A stretch of DNA of 64,000 nt, from contig PCUW01000039.1 in assembly GCA_002787775.1 (NCBI GenBank), positions 1-64,000 of the forward strand, read 5' to 3'. This document shows, piece after piece, positions 46,228 to 52,888 of this stretch (within the stretch, counting starts at the first letter, position 1; every line of letters begins with the position of its first letter). The notes beneath the pieces were generated by a model, which worked only from the letters and a program-made list of their open reading frames with translations, was not told where the DNA came from and did not search any database. A program made the position numbers and the translations under genes. The stretch is from Bdellovibrionales bacterium CG12_big_fil_rev_8_21_14_0_65_38_15. Lineage in GTDB: Bacteria > Bdellovibrionota > Bacteriovoracia > Bacteriovoracales > Bacteriovoracaceae.

Positions 46228-46551
46228 ATGGCCACAGTTGGAAAAGCTGACATTGCAAATTTTGATCAAACTGTTTTGAAATCAGACAAACCAGTATTAG
46301 TAGACTTCTGGGCTGAGTGGTGTGGACCATGTCGTACTCTAGGTCCAGTACTAGATGAAGTGGCCAATGAGCTTGGTGAAAAAGCACAAATCGTTAAAGT
46401 AAATGTTGATGAAAATGGTGAGCTTGCTCAGCAATACGGAATTCGCGGAATTCCAACAATGATTTTCTTTAAAGGCGGACAGGCCGCAAAAACTCTTGTT
46501 GGTGTACAACCAAAAGAAGAAATCAAGAAAACTCTTGAAGAGCTTGCTTGA
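46228..46551 (+). CDS. trxA: Thioredoxin
   Basis: The protein has 107 residues from the ATG at 46228 (GGAGG 5 bases upstream). WAEWCGPCR gives the redox pair C32 and C35, and GIRGIPTMIFFKGG contains the cis-Pro. It is a cytoplasmic disulfide reductase for ribonucleotide reductase, methionine sulfoxide reductase and others. An in-frame TTG at 46207 would add seven residues and is not needed. A strong terminator follows. Confidence 0.96.
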   Translation: MATVGKADIANFDQTVLKSDKPVLVDFWAEWCGPCRTLGPVLDEVANELGEKAQIVKVNVDENGELAQQYGIRGIPTMIFFKGGQAAKTLVGVQPKEEIKKTLEELA

Positions 46552-46576
46552 GATTTAGCAAAATTCGCTTAACAAT

Positions 46577-46605
46577 AAAGGGGATCACTGATCCCCTTTT
46601 TTTTT
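46577..46605 (+). terminator. Strong Rho-independent terminator of trxA
   Basis: GGGGATC/GATCCCC stem (46580-46586 and 46590-46596, loop ACT) flanked by AAA and TTT that extend the stem to ten pairs, then nine T residues (46597-46605). The next gene's ATG is only 11 bases after the T run. Confidence 0.92.
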
Positions 46606-46615
46606 GGATATTATT

Positions 46616-47200
46616 ATGGATAAGCAAGTCATCTCATCAAACTTTACAGAAGCAAGTCGCGTTTTAAATAGTTTTATCTCTAATGATAAAAATATTGAGA
46701 CTATGCAAAAAGCGATTGAAGCCATGGTTCATGCCTACAAGAATGAAGGTAAGGTTCTTAGCTGTGGAAACGGTGGTTCGATGTGTGATGCCATGCACTT
46801 TGCTGAAGAATTAACTGGGCGCTTTAGAAAAGATCGTCCGGCCTTAGCCGCTCTCGCCATTTCAGATCCAAGTCATCTTACTTGTGTTGCAAACGATTTT
46901 GGTTATGACAAAGTTTTTTCTAGAGCAGTAGAAGGTTGGGGAAAGAAGGATGATGTTCTTCTTGCCATTTCAACAAGTGGAAATTCTCCCAACATTATTG
47001 AAGCCGTTAAAGCTGCAAAACTTCATGGAATGAAAGTGATTGGTCTTCTAGGAAAAGGTGGCGGCAAGCTTGCCAGTGAAGTTGATTTTCCTTTTGTCAT
47101 CGATAGCGATGTCAGCGATAGAATTCAAGAAATGCATATTAAGTTGATTCATATGTTCATTGAAGGAATTGAAAGATCTCTTTTTCCTACCAATTACTAG
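46616..47200 (+). CDS. gmhA: Sedoheptulose-7-phosphate isomerase
   Basis: This 194-residue SIS-domain protein makes D-glycero-D-manno-heptose 7-phosphate, the first step to the heptose of the LPS core. CGNGGSMCDAMHFAEELTGRF, ISTSGNSPNIIEA and IQEMHIKLIHMFIEGIE are all diagnostic. The ATG at 46616 has no clear ribosome site, and it begins 11 bases after the T run of the trxA terminator. Its transcription must therefore come by read-through or by a promoter hidden within trxA. A TTG at 46604 inside the T run is unlikely. Confidence 0.93.
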   Translation: MDKQVISSNFTEASRVLNSFISNDKNIETMQKAIEAMVHAYKNEGKVLSCGNGGSMCDAMHFAEELTGRFRKDRPALAALAISDPSHLTCVANDFGYDKVFSRAVEGWGKKDDVLLAISTSGNSPNIIEAVKAAKLHGMKVIGLLGKGGGKLASEVDFPFVIDSDVSDRIQEMHIKLIHMFIEGIERSLFPTNY

Positions 47201-47222
47201 ACTCTTTCAGACGGGAAAGAGT
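47201..47222 (+). terminator. Probable terminator of gmhA
   Basis: ACTCTTTC/GAAAGAGT stem with a six-base loop directly after the stop codon, followed by TTCCTTCCTAT, a weak T-rich stretch. Confidence 0.5.
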
Positions 47223-47311
47223 TTCCTTCCTATGTATTTTCACCCCTTTAATCCCATTTTGCGGTTATCATAGTCTTATAATTAGTTGAAATAATAACAG
47301 GAGCAAATGGC

Positions 47312-47971
47312 ATGGAAGCCGCACCAGTACCAAGCCTACTAAACACTATCGCCATGTTTTTCCAACAGGGCGGAATCTTCATGTGGATCATCGTCTTTAT
47401 CTGGGCGATCGGAATTGCAATTTCTATTGAAAGGTTCATGAGACTTTCTTTCAAACTTGATGTGGATGGAGCTTCATTTATGAATGAACTTCAGCGCTAT
47501 GTTTTATCAAATGATATTCAAGGTGCTATCCGAGTTTGTTCAGGCTCAGTCGCCGCTCTTCCAAAGGTTCTAAAGTCTGGACTTAAAAGAGCCAACACGA
47601 ATGCTAATCAAATTCAAAATGCTATCGATGCCACAGCTTTAGAAGTGATTCCAAAAGTTGAGTTAAGACTTAACTACCTTCAGTTGATTGCCAACATTTC
47701 AACTCTGTTTGGTCTTCTTGGAACGATCCAAGGTTTGATTCAATCATTTGCAGCCGTTGCCGCTGCTGATCCGGCACAGAAAGCGGAGCTTCTAGCCTCA
47801 GGTATTGCGACAGCGATGAACACAACCTTCCTAGGTCTGTGTGCTGCGATTTCAATCATGATGGTTCATACGTTCTTAAGTACAAAATCAGAAAAGATTA
47901 TCAACGAGATTGATGAATTTTCAGTAAAGCTTATGGATATGCTGACCACCAAGAAGGAAATGGGCGAGTAA
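47312..47971 (+). CDS. TolQ/ExbB/MotA-type motor protein (AglR-like)
   Basis: The 219-residue protein has three membrane helices: about 20-40 (FMWIIVFIWAIGIAISIERF), 128-150 and 165-190. The last two flank ISTLFGLLGTIQGLIQSF and ATAMNTTFLGLCAAI, the proton-channel signature with the Thr/Gly pattern of TolQ and ExbB. Together with the next two genes it should form a proton-driven stator. The facing operon encodes FHA/TonB-like and TPR partners, so the set most resembles the AglRQS motor of the Myxococcus Glt gliding complex rather than TolQR or ExbBD. A -10-like TATAAT is at 47277-47282; AGGAG precedes the ATG. Confidence 0.85.
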   Translation: MEAAPVPSLLNTIAMFFQQGGIFMWIIVFIWAIGIAISIERFMRLSFKLDVDGASFMNELQRYVLSNDIQGAIRVCSGSVAALPKVLKSGLKRANTNANQIQNAIDATALEVIPKVELRLNYLQLIANISTLFGLLGTIQGLIQSFAAVAAADPAQKAELLASGIATAMNTTFLGLCAAISIMMVHTFLSTKSEKIINEIDEFSVKLMDMLTTKKEMGE

Positions 47972-47981
47972 GGAGTCGAAT

Positions 47982-48509
47982 GTGTATAGAGCTCCTAGTC
48001 GCAGAAAGACAAAAAAAGAATTTGTAAAACCGAATCTAATTCCTATATTAGACGCGGTTTTTATTTTCATCTTCTTCCTTTTGATGTCAGCGAACTTTGT
48101 AAAAATTTATGAAATTCCCTCTGATGTTCCAATCATTAGTGACGCGGAACCACCAAAGAATCAAAAGCCACTGGCACTGACCCTTAGAATTACTTCAAGT
48201 TATATTGAAGTTTTAACTGGAGTGCCTGCCTCCACGATGACTCGAGTTGGTAAAAATAGTGATGGTTTTTATGACTTGGAAAAACTTCATGAAGTTTTAC
48301 TAAGTTTGAAGGGACGTCATCTTAAAGAAGAAACCGTTATCTTTGAGCCCATCGTTGATCTGACGTACGAAGATATTGTTAAGATTATGGATGCAACAAG
48401 AGAACTTAGAAATACCGACCCTGCTCTATTTGCGAAAGATAAAGATGGAGTCGAGATGAGGCTTAAGGCTTTGTTTCCTAAGATCATTTTTGGAAATATT
48501 CAGAGTTAA
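47982..48509 (+). CDS. ExbD/TolR-family motor subunit (AglQ/AglS-like), first copy
   Basis: The protein has 175 residues from a GTG with GGAG 6 bases upstream. A basic N-terminus is followed by KPNLIPILDAVFIFIFFLLMSANF, where the Asp in the membrane helix (ILDAV) is the proton-binding residue of the family. The periplasmic part (about 45-175) is longer than in ExbD (about 140 in total). It lies 10 bases after the TolQ-like gene and 9 before a second ExbD-like gene. Two different TolR-like subunits with one TolQ-like subunit is the AglRQS arrangement. Confidence 0.85.
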   Translation: MYRAPSRRKTKKEFVKPNLIPILDAVFIFIFFLLMSANFVKIYEIPSDVPIISDAEPPKNQKPLALTLRITSSYIEVLTGVPASTMTRVGKNSDGFYDLEKLHEVLLSLKGRHLKEETVIFEPIVDLTYEDIVKIMDATRELRNTDPALFAKDKDGVEMRLKALFPKIIFGNIQS

Positions 48510-48518
48510 AGAGGATAT

Positions 48519-49034
48519 ATGAGAAGCTCTCGTTCAATAAGAAATAGAGGTAGAAAGCGCAAGTCTCAGGTCTTTGACCTAGATATTACTTCCCTACTCG
48601 ATATCCTCGTTATTATGCTTGTGTTCTTGCTACAAAGCACTAACTCGACAGGCATTATTATGACTGTTCCTAAAGACGTAGAGCTGCCTGTATCAAGCTC
48701 TGCAACACCAAGCAACGAAGGTGTTATTGTTCAAGTCTCACCTACAACCATTTGGGTTGAAGATAAAGAAGTTCTTAACATTGAGACGAACCTAAGAACT
48801 AGTACCGATCAAGGTGGAAGACGACTTATCCCTTTATTTAATGAACTGGTTAAACGTAAAGAATTGATTCAGCTTTCTGCCAAAAGCTCACCTGAAGCCA
48901 ATAAGTTTGGTGGTGTCGTGAATTTAATTGTGGATAAAACAGTTAAGTATAGTTTCGTTAAAAAGCTACTCTACACATGCGCTGAGGCTGGATTTAAAGA
49001 ATATAAATTCGTCGTTATGGGTATAGAGCAATAA
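48519..49034 (+). CDS. ExbD/TolR-family motor subunit (AglQ/AglS-like), second copy
   Basis: The protein has 171 residues with GAGG before the ATG. The helix DLDITSLLDILVIMLVFLLQSTN carries the functional Asp (LLDIL). The periplasmic part has a peptidoglycan-facing TolR-like pattern (EGVIVQVSPTTIWVEDKEVL ... VNLIVDKTVKYSFVKKLLYTCAEAGFKEYKFVVMG). It ends one base before the stop of the convergent membrane protein gene. It is the third member of the motor operon. Confidence 0.85.
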   Translation: MRSSRSIRNRGRKRKSQVFDLDITSLLDILVIMLVFLLQSTNSTGIIMTVPKDVELPVSSSATPSNEGVIVQVSPTTIWVEDKEVLNIETNLRTSTDQGGRRLIPLFNELVKRKELIQLSAKSSPEANKFGGVVNLIVDKTVKYSFVKKLLYTCAEAGFKEYKFVVMGIEQ

Positions 49035-49565
49035 TTAAAGTACTAAAACCAACGAACAAATAAGAAAGTAAACTCCAATATTTGAAAATAAAAGTCTTTT
49101 GAGTTTTCTGGTTTTCTTAAATTCTTTAAGATTAGTCACAATAAACCATAGCGACCAAAGTACAAAACCAAAAGTTACAATCCCTTCTTGCACACTCTCA
49201 TTAAACTTTAAAAGATTCATAATTGCTGGTGTTAAGATAATACCCATAAAGATTAAATTTAAGTTGTAGCGTTTTCTAGCTTCATCAGTTGATGTATCAA
49301 AAAAGCTTAGAGTCCACTGTTTAAAACTAAAATGATTCCAATCGAGCTTCACTTGTTTTAAAAACTCTGAAAAAGTTAATCTCTTGGCGCTCATAATTTG
49401 ATTTCTTTTTGAATACAAATCATTCAAGTACAAACCAATAACTAAAGTTTCAACCATGAGTGCGATTTGATCGCCGTGAACTAAGTCTCCCCAGGCTAAA
49501 AAAGTGAAGGCCACGACGAGTGCAACCTTAAATGGTGAAAAAATGGCTAGTCCTTGATCAGACAT
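49035..49565 (-). CDS. Multi-pass membrane protein of unknown function
   Basis: The protein has 176 residues with GGAG 5 bases before the ATG. Four hydrophobic segments lie at about 10-28, 32-48, 103-120 and 128-145, with a fifth at the very C-terminus (IGVYFLICSLVLVL). A basic cytoplasmic loop (KRNQIMSAKRLTFSEFLKQVKLDW) separates the pairs. No family recognised. It lies between the motor operon and the envelope operon of the Glt-like machine, on the strand of the latter but 108 bases downstream of it, so it could be an accessory part. That link is positional only. Confidence 0.6.
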   Translation of the reverse strand: MSDQGLAIFSPFKVALVVAFTFLAWGDLVHGDQIALMVETLVIGLYLNDLYSKRNQIMSAKRLTFSEFLKQVKLDWNHFSFKQWTLSFFDTSTDEARKRYNLNLIFMGIILTPAIMNLLKFNESVQEGIVTFGFVLWSLWFIVTNLKEFKKTRKLKRLLFSNIGVYFLICSLVLVL

Positions 49566-49673
49566 ACCGACTCCAATTTCAAGTTGAAGTCAGTATACAA
49601 TAGAATATGTTTTTTTATATAATCAGGTACTTACAAAGCTCATCAAGCCCAATATCTGTGGCTTTTTATTGGC

Positions 49674-51659
49674 TTACTGGACCTTAGGATAGAAATTGAA
49701 TGGCTGGTTCACTTCTACAACACCGCCACCAAGTGGTTCCGGGAACTTAATCCCCTTAAGAACATTAACCACACAATTTCGAACCTTTGGAGTCAAATTC
49801 GAGTAAGAATCAACACCTGCTCTCGTGACATGTCCCGAAGCACCGATCACAAAATTAAGTCGAACGACACCATCAAACGCCGATTGAGATCGATCAAGTG
49901 CACTTTGATAACATTGTCTAAACAGAGGAACGTTATCCATTAAAATTTGGCGAATTGTATTTGGATCCATTCCACCTAAAATAACTGTTTTATAAGGAAG
50001 ACCTGCCGTATAGATATTTTTCTTATCTGATAAACCTTGAGTACCCTTGGTTGAGTCAAGCTTTCCAGAAGCTGAGCCAGATAAACTTCCAACATTAGTA
50101 CTAACGTTCGCCTTTTGCATGGTCGCACCATCACTTGCGCCTGATATAGATGGGCCATCTAGACTAACATCAGCATTGCTTACTTCAGATGCAGACTTAA
50201 GACTTCCACCTTTTGCTAAGATCGAACTCATACTGCCTTTAAAATCAAAAGATTTGTAAGCATCAACTGGGCCCTTATTATTAGGATTTGCAGCTTTTTT
50301 TGAGTTATTAGATTTAGCTGGAGCTGAATTATTTGCTTTAGAAGTATTTTTAGGCGCGACTTTATCCTGAGGTTTATCTGGTCCTTTATTTGGTGAAGCC
50401 TTTTTCACTAAACCAGTTTTAGTTGCAGCTTTATCACCAGGATTATCAGCTTTTTTCTCAACAGCTTTAGCTTCTTGTGGCTTAACTTCCTTCTTCTCTA
50501 CAGGTGTAGTCTTTGGAGCTTTTTGAGCTTCTTCTTTTGGTTTATCAGGTGTGTTATCAATTGTTTTTTTAGGCGTAACTGCCAATTTCTTTCTATAAAG
50601 AATTGATGCAAGACGCTCTGGCGCTTTTTCTTTTTCTAGTTCTTCGTCAACTTCAAAAGAATTAATACCAACAAGAAAAGCACTAACAAGTAAAAGCATT
50701 AAAAATAAATATCTTTTAAAACCTGGGTCGCGACGTAAAATAGGAGCAGATTTAACTCGTGGAGGAGCGTCTGTTCCTCGAACAAAAATTTGTAAGTCAC
50801 CTTGTGTAAATCCAAGAATATGATCGTGGCCTAAACCAACAACAGCGCCTGAAGGATTACCTTCAGCACCAATATGTTTCATTTTATATCCATTAAGCGG
50901 ATAGATAGAAACATCACTTCCTTTGATCTCTACAAACGGAACTTTCTCTTTCAAGCCGAGATAGGCAAACTCAACTTCTTTCGCTGCCACTGCACGACCA
51001 GCAAGTGAGTACGTGGCATCTTTTTGAGGTAGATAATCAACTGAAACAATACGTCCGCAGTGAAGAATAATAACTTCTACTGCAAAGTTTTTTGAAACGG
51101 AGTAATCAAAAATTGGATAAAGAGTTTCTACATCTTCAAAAATATATTCACTAAATTCAGCTTTAGGGTCAGCTGCTAGTGGGTACTCGACACGAGGTAT
51201 GAAAACTTCTCCATCAGAATTAGTGACGGCTTTTTGTGGAGGTGCAGAGGGTAATGTTTTTGTCTCAGGCTTATCCGATGGTGCCTTTGGTAATTCAACT
51301 CTGTCAGTAAGCATCCCAAGTGGTGGTGGTAAAACATCAGACTTTTTAAATGGGTTGAGCTTAAACTCAACATCACCAATAGTTACAATATCTCCAAAAT
51401 CAACTGACTCAGCGATGACCTTTTGCCCATTAACTTTTGAACCAGTTGCAGTATCCATGTCATAAAGACGTCCAAATCCTTTATTCAATTCTAAGACTGC
51501 ATGAATATCTGCAACACTTGGATGATCGATGACGATATCACACGTCTGTGAGCGACCAATTAGAACTCTTCGCTTTAATAGTGCACGTGCCTTTGAACCG
51601 TCCGTTGGGGATAACTCAAAAGAAGGTGTGTAAGGCGCGGCCCTGTTATCAGTTTCCAC
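49674..51659 (-). CDS. FHA-domain protein with AgmX/PglI C-terminal (TonB-like) domain, GltG-like
   Basis: The protein has 661 residues (GTG, GAGGAG 5 bases upstream). An FHA domain occupies about 20-103 (VLIGRSQTCDIVIDHPS); the Ser normally before the His is Ala (A50 in VADIHA), so phosphothreonine binding is uncertain. One membrane helix lies at about 318-338, then a 200-residue Lys/Pro/Ala-rich spacer that can span the periplasm. The C-terminal domain (RQILMDNVPLFRQCYQSALDRS ... GHVTRAGVD ... CVVNVLKGIKFPEP) is the AgmX/PglI type, TonB-like. It matches GltG of Myxococcus gliding machinery and should link the motor to the outer membrane. Confidence 0.85.
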   Translation of the reverse strand: METDNRAAPYTPSFELSPTDGSKARALLKRRVLIGRSQTCDIVIDHPSVADIHAVLELNKGFGRLYDMDTATGSKVNGQKVIAESVDFGDIVTIGDVEFKLNPFKKSDVLPPPLGMLTDRVELPKAPSDKPETKTLPSAPPQKAVTNSDGEVFIPRVEYPLAADPKAEFSEYIFEDVETLYPIFDYSVSKNFAVEVIILHCGRIVSVDYLPQKDATYSLAGRAVAAKEVEFAYLGLKEKVPFVEIKGSDVSIYPLNGYKMKHIGAEGNPSGAVVGLGHDHILGFTQGDLQIFVRGTDAPPRVKSAPILRRDPGFKRYLFLMLLLVSAFLVGINSFEVDEELEKEKAPERLASILYRKKLAVTPKKTIDNTPDKPKEEAQKAPKTTPVEKKEVKPQEAKAVEKKADNPGDKAATKTGLVKKASPNKGPDKPQDKVAPKNTSKANNSAPAKSNNSKKAANPNNKGPVDAYKSFDFKGSMSSILAKGGSLKSASEVSNADVSLDGPSISGASDGATMQKANVSTNVGSLSGSASGKLDSTKGTQGLSDKKNIYTAGLPYKTVILGGMDPNTIRQILMDNVPLFRQCYQSALDRSQSAFDGVVRLNFVIGASGHVTRAGVDSYSNLTPKVRNCVVNVLKGIKFPEPLGGGVVEVNQPFNFYPKVQ

Positions 51660-51671
51660 GAAAACTCCTCA

Positions 51672-51941
51672 TTATCTAACACGCTCAACGGCACGAGCTA
51701 TTTCAGGGTTGAAGTTTACTCTGTACGGTAGTTTATTTTTAAATTTACGCTGATATCTTGATGCAATAGAAAGATCTCCAGGATTACCAGTGTCACCTTC
51801 GATGGCAATATCTTCAAAATCAAATTTTTGATATTTCTTGTATTGATATTTAACTCTTTCATTGGAACTTGAGCTTTGTGCACTCGCTTGAGTGGCAAAA
51901 AACATAAGACCCGCAAAAAGTAATGCAGTAAACTTCATCAT
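51672..51941 (-). CDS. Small secreted protein of the Glt-like operon (GltF position)
   Basis: The protein has 89 residues with a signal peptide (MKFTALLFAGLMFFATQASA), leaving a basic, Tyr/Lys-rich mature part (ERVKYQYKKYQKFDFEDIAIEGD) that ends NFNPEIARAVERVR. It starts with ATG sharing one base with the upstream stop and lies 12 bases before the FHA gene. It occupies the place of the small GltF in the Myxococcus order gltD-gltE-gltF-gltG. The length is similar, but sequence equivalence is not proven. Confidence 0.7.
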   Translation of the reverse strand: MMKFTALLFAGLMFFATQASAQSSSSNERVKYQYKKYQKFDFEDIAIEGDTGNPGDLSIASRYQRKFKNKLPYRVNFNPEIARAVERVR

Positions 51942-52888
51942 TAGTTTCCACCTTGATAAACAAAAGCTTTAACTTTGTTGTAATAGTCAATTAACTCACG
52001 ACTTGGAGTCGAACTTACTTTGGAAAGTATTTCTCGCGCCTTATCTTCTTTACCGTTAAGTTTTAATGCAAGAGCATAATTAGTTCCGTATGAAGGATGA
52101 GAAAGTGCATCACTTGGCAAACGATCGTAGACACGTATAGCCTGTTCAGTATCTCCACGAATAAATAATGCGGTAGCAAATCCAGCTAAAGCATCAGCAT
52201 CATCATCATTCTTTTTGACTAAAGCTTGAAAAGCGATAATAGCATTATCGACTTGACCACCTTGAAGTTGAAGCTGCGCGAGATTAAACAACGGAGTCAG
52301 TGAAAGAGGATTAAGCTTAGAAGCTTCTTTATAGGCTAAATAGGCTTTAGCTTTGCTACCACGAATTTGATAAATCACCCCAAGATTATTCAAGGGAGGT
52401 GAATACTTTGAATCAATTTCACGTGATTTATTATAAAAAAGAATGGCTGAGCGATAGTCTTTTTTACCAAGATAACAGGTACCAACTTGGTTCCAAAACC
52501 CAGGATGTTTTTTAAATTTACGAAATTGTTTTTTTACCAGCAAGAACGCATCATTAAAGCGATTAGCGTGACATAAACCAGCAAGCTTCGTTGTTACATC
52601 GCTAGAATCAATAGCATCTTCAATTTTAGGAGCAGGTAATCTCGCAATTGATTCTTGAGAAAGAGAGTCTTGGCTTGATAAACTTCCCTCAAACTTATCT
52701 TCAGTGGCAATATATGGCTCGGGAGCGACTTCGGCGAAGTCAGCATTCTCAATCCAATTAAATTCCTGTTGAATTTCTGGACTAATAGCTTCGTTTTGAG
52801 CAGCTTGTTCAGGAGTTATTTTTTTTGAATCACTTGAGCAACTCGAAAATAATATAATCGCACAAAGGTTTATTAGAAAGTATTTCAC
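51941..52888 (-). CDS. TPR lipoprotein (GltE/AglT-like)
   Basis: The protein has 315 residues (GTG, AGGAGG 6 bases upstream). The lipobox is LFSSC with the Cys at residue 17. From about 110 to 290 there are tandem TPR units (WNQVGTCYLGKKDYRSAILFYNKSREID, PPLNNLGVIYQIRGSKAKAYLAYKEASKLN, PLFNLAQLQLQGGQVDNAIIAF). It would be an outer-membrane-anchored protein-protein scaffold. It overlaps the large TPR gene by four bases (GTGA) and precedes the small secreted gene. Its position and lipid anchor fit GltE. Confidence 0.8.
   Translation of the reverse strand: MKYFLINLCAIILFSSCSSDSKKITPEQAAQNEAISPEIQQEFNWIENADFAEVAPEPYIATEDKFEGSLSSQDSLSQESIARLPAPKIEDAIDSSDVTTKLAGLCHANRFNDAFLLVKKQFRKFKKHPGFWNQVGTCYLGKKDYRSAILFYNKSREIDSKYSPPLNNLGVIYQIRGSKAKAYLAYKEASKLNPLSLTPLFNLAQLQLQGGQVDNAIIAFQALVKKNDDDADALAGFATALFIRGDTEQAIRVYDRLPSDALSHPSYGTNYALALKLNGKEDKAREILSKVSSTPSRELIDYYNKVKAFVYQGGN

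Noticed and set aside
49620-49673. CCAATA/TATTGG inverted repeat after the FHA gene as a terminator
   Set aside because: The stem is AT-rich with a 12-base loop and no T run follows on the minus strand.
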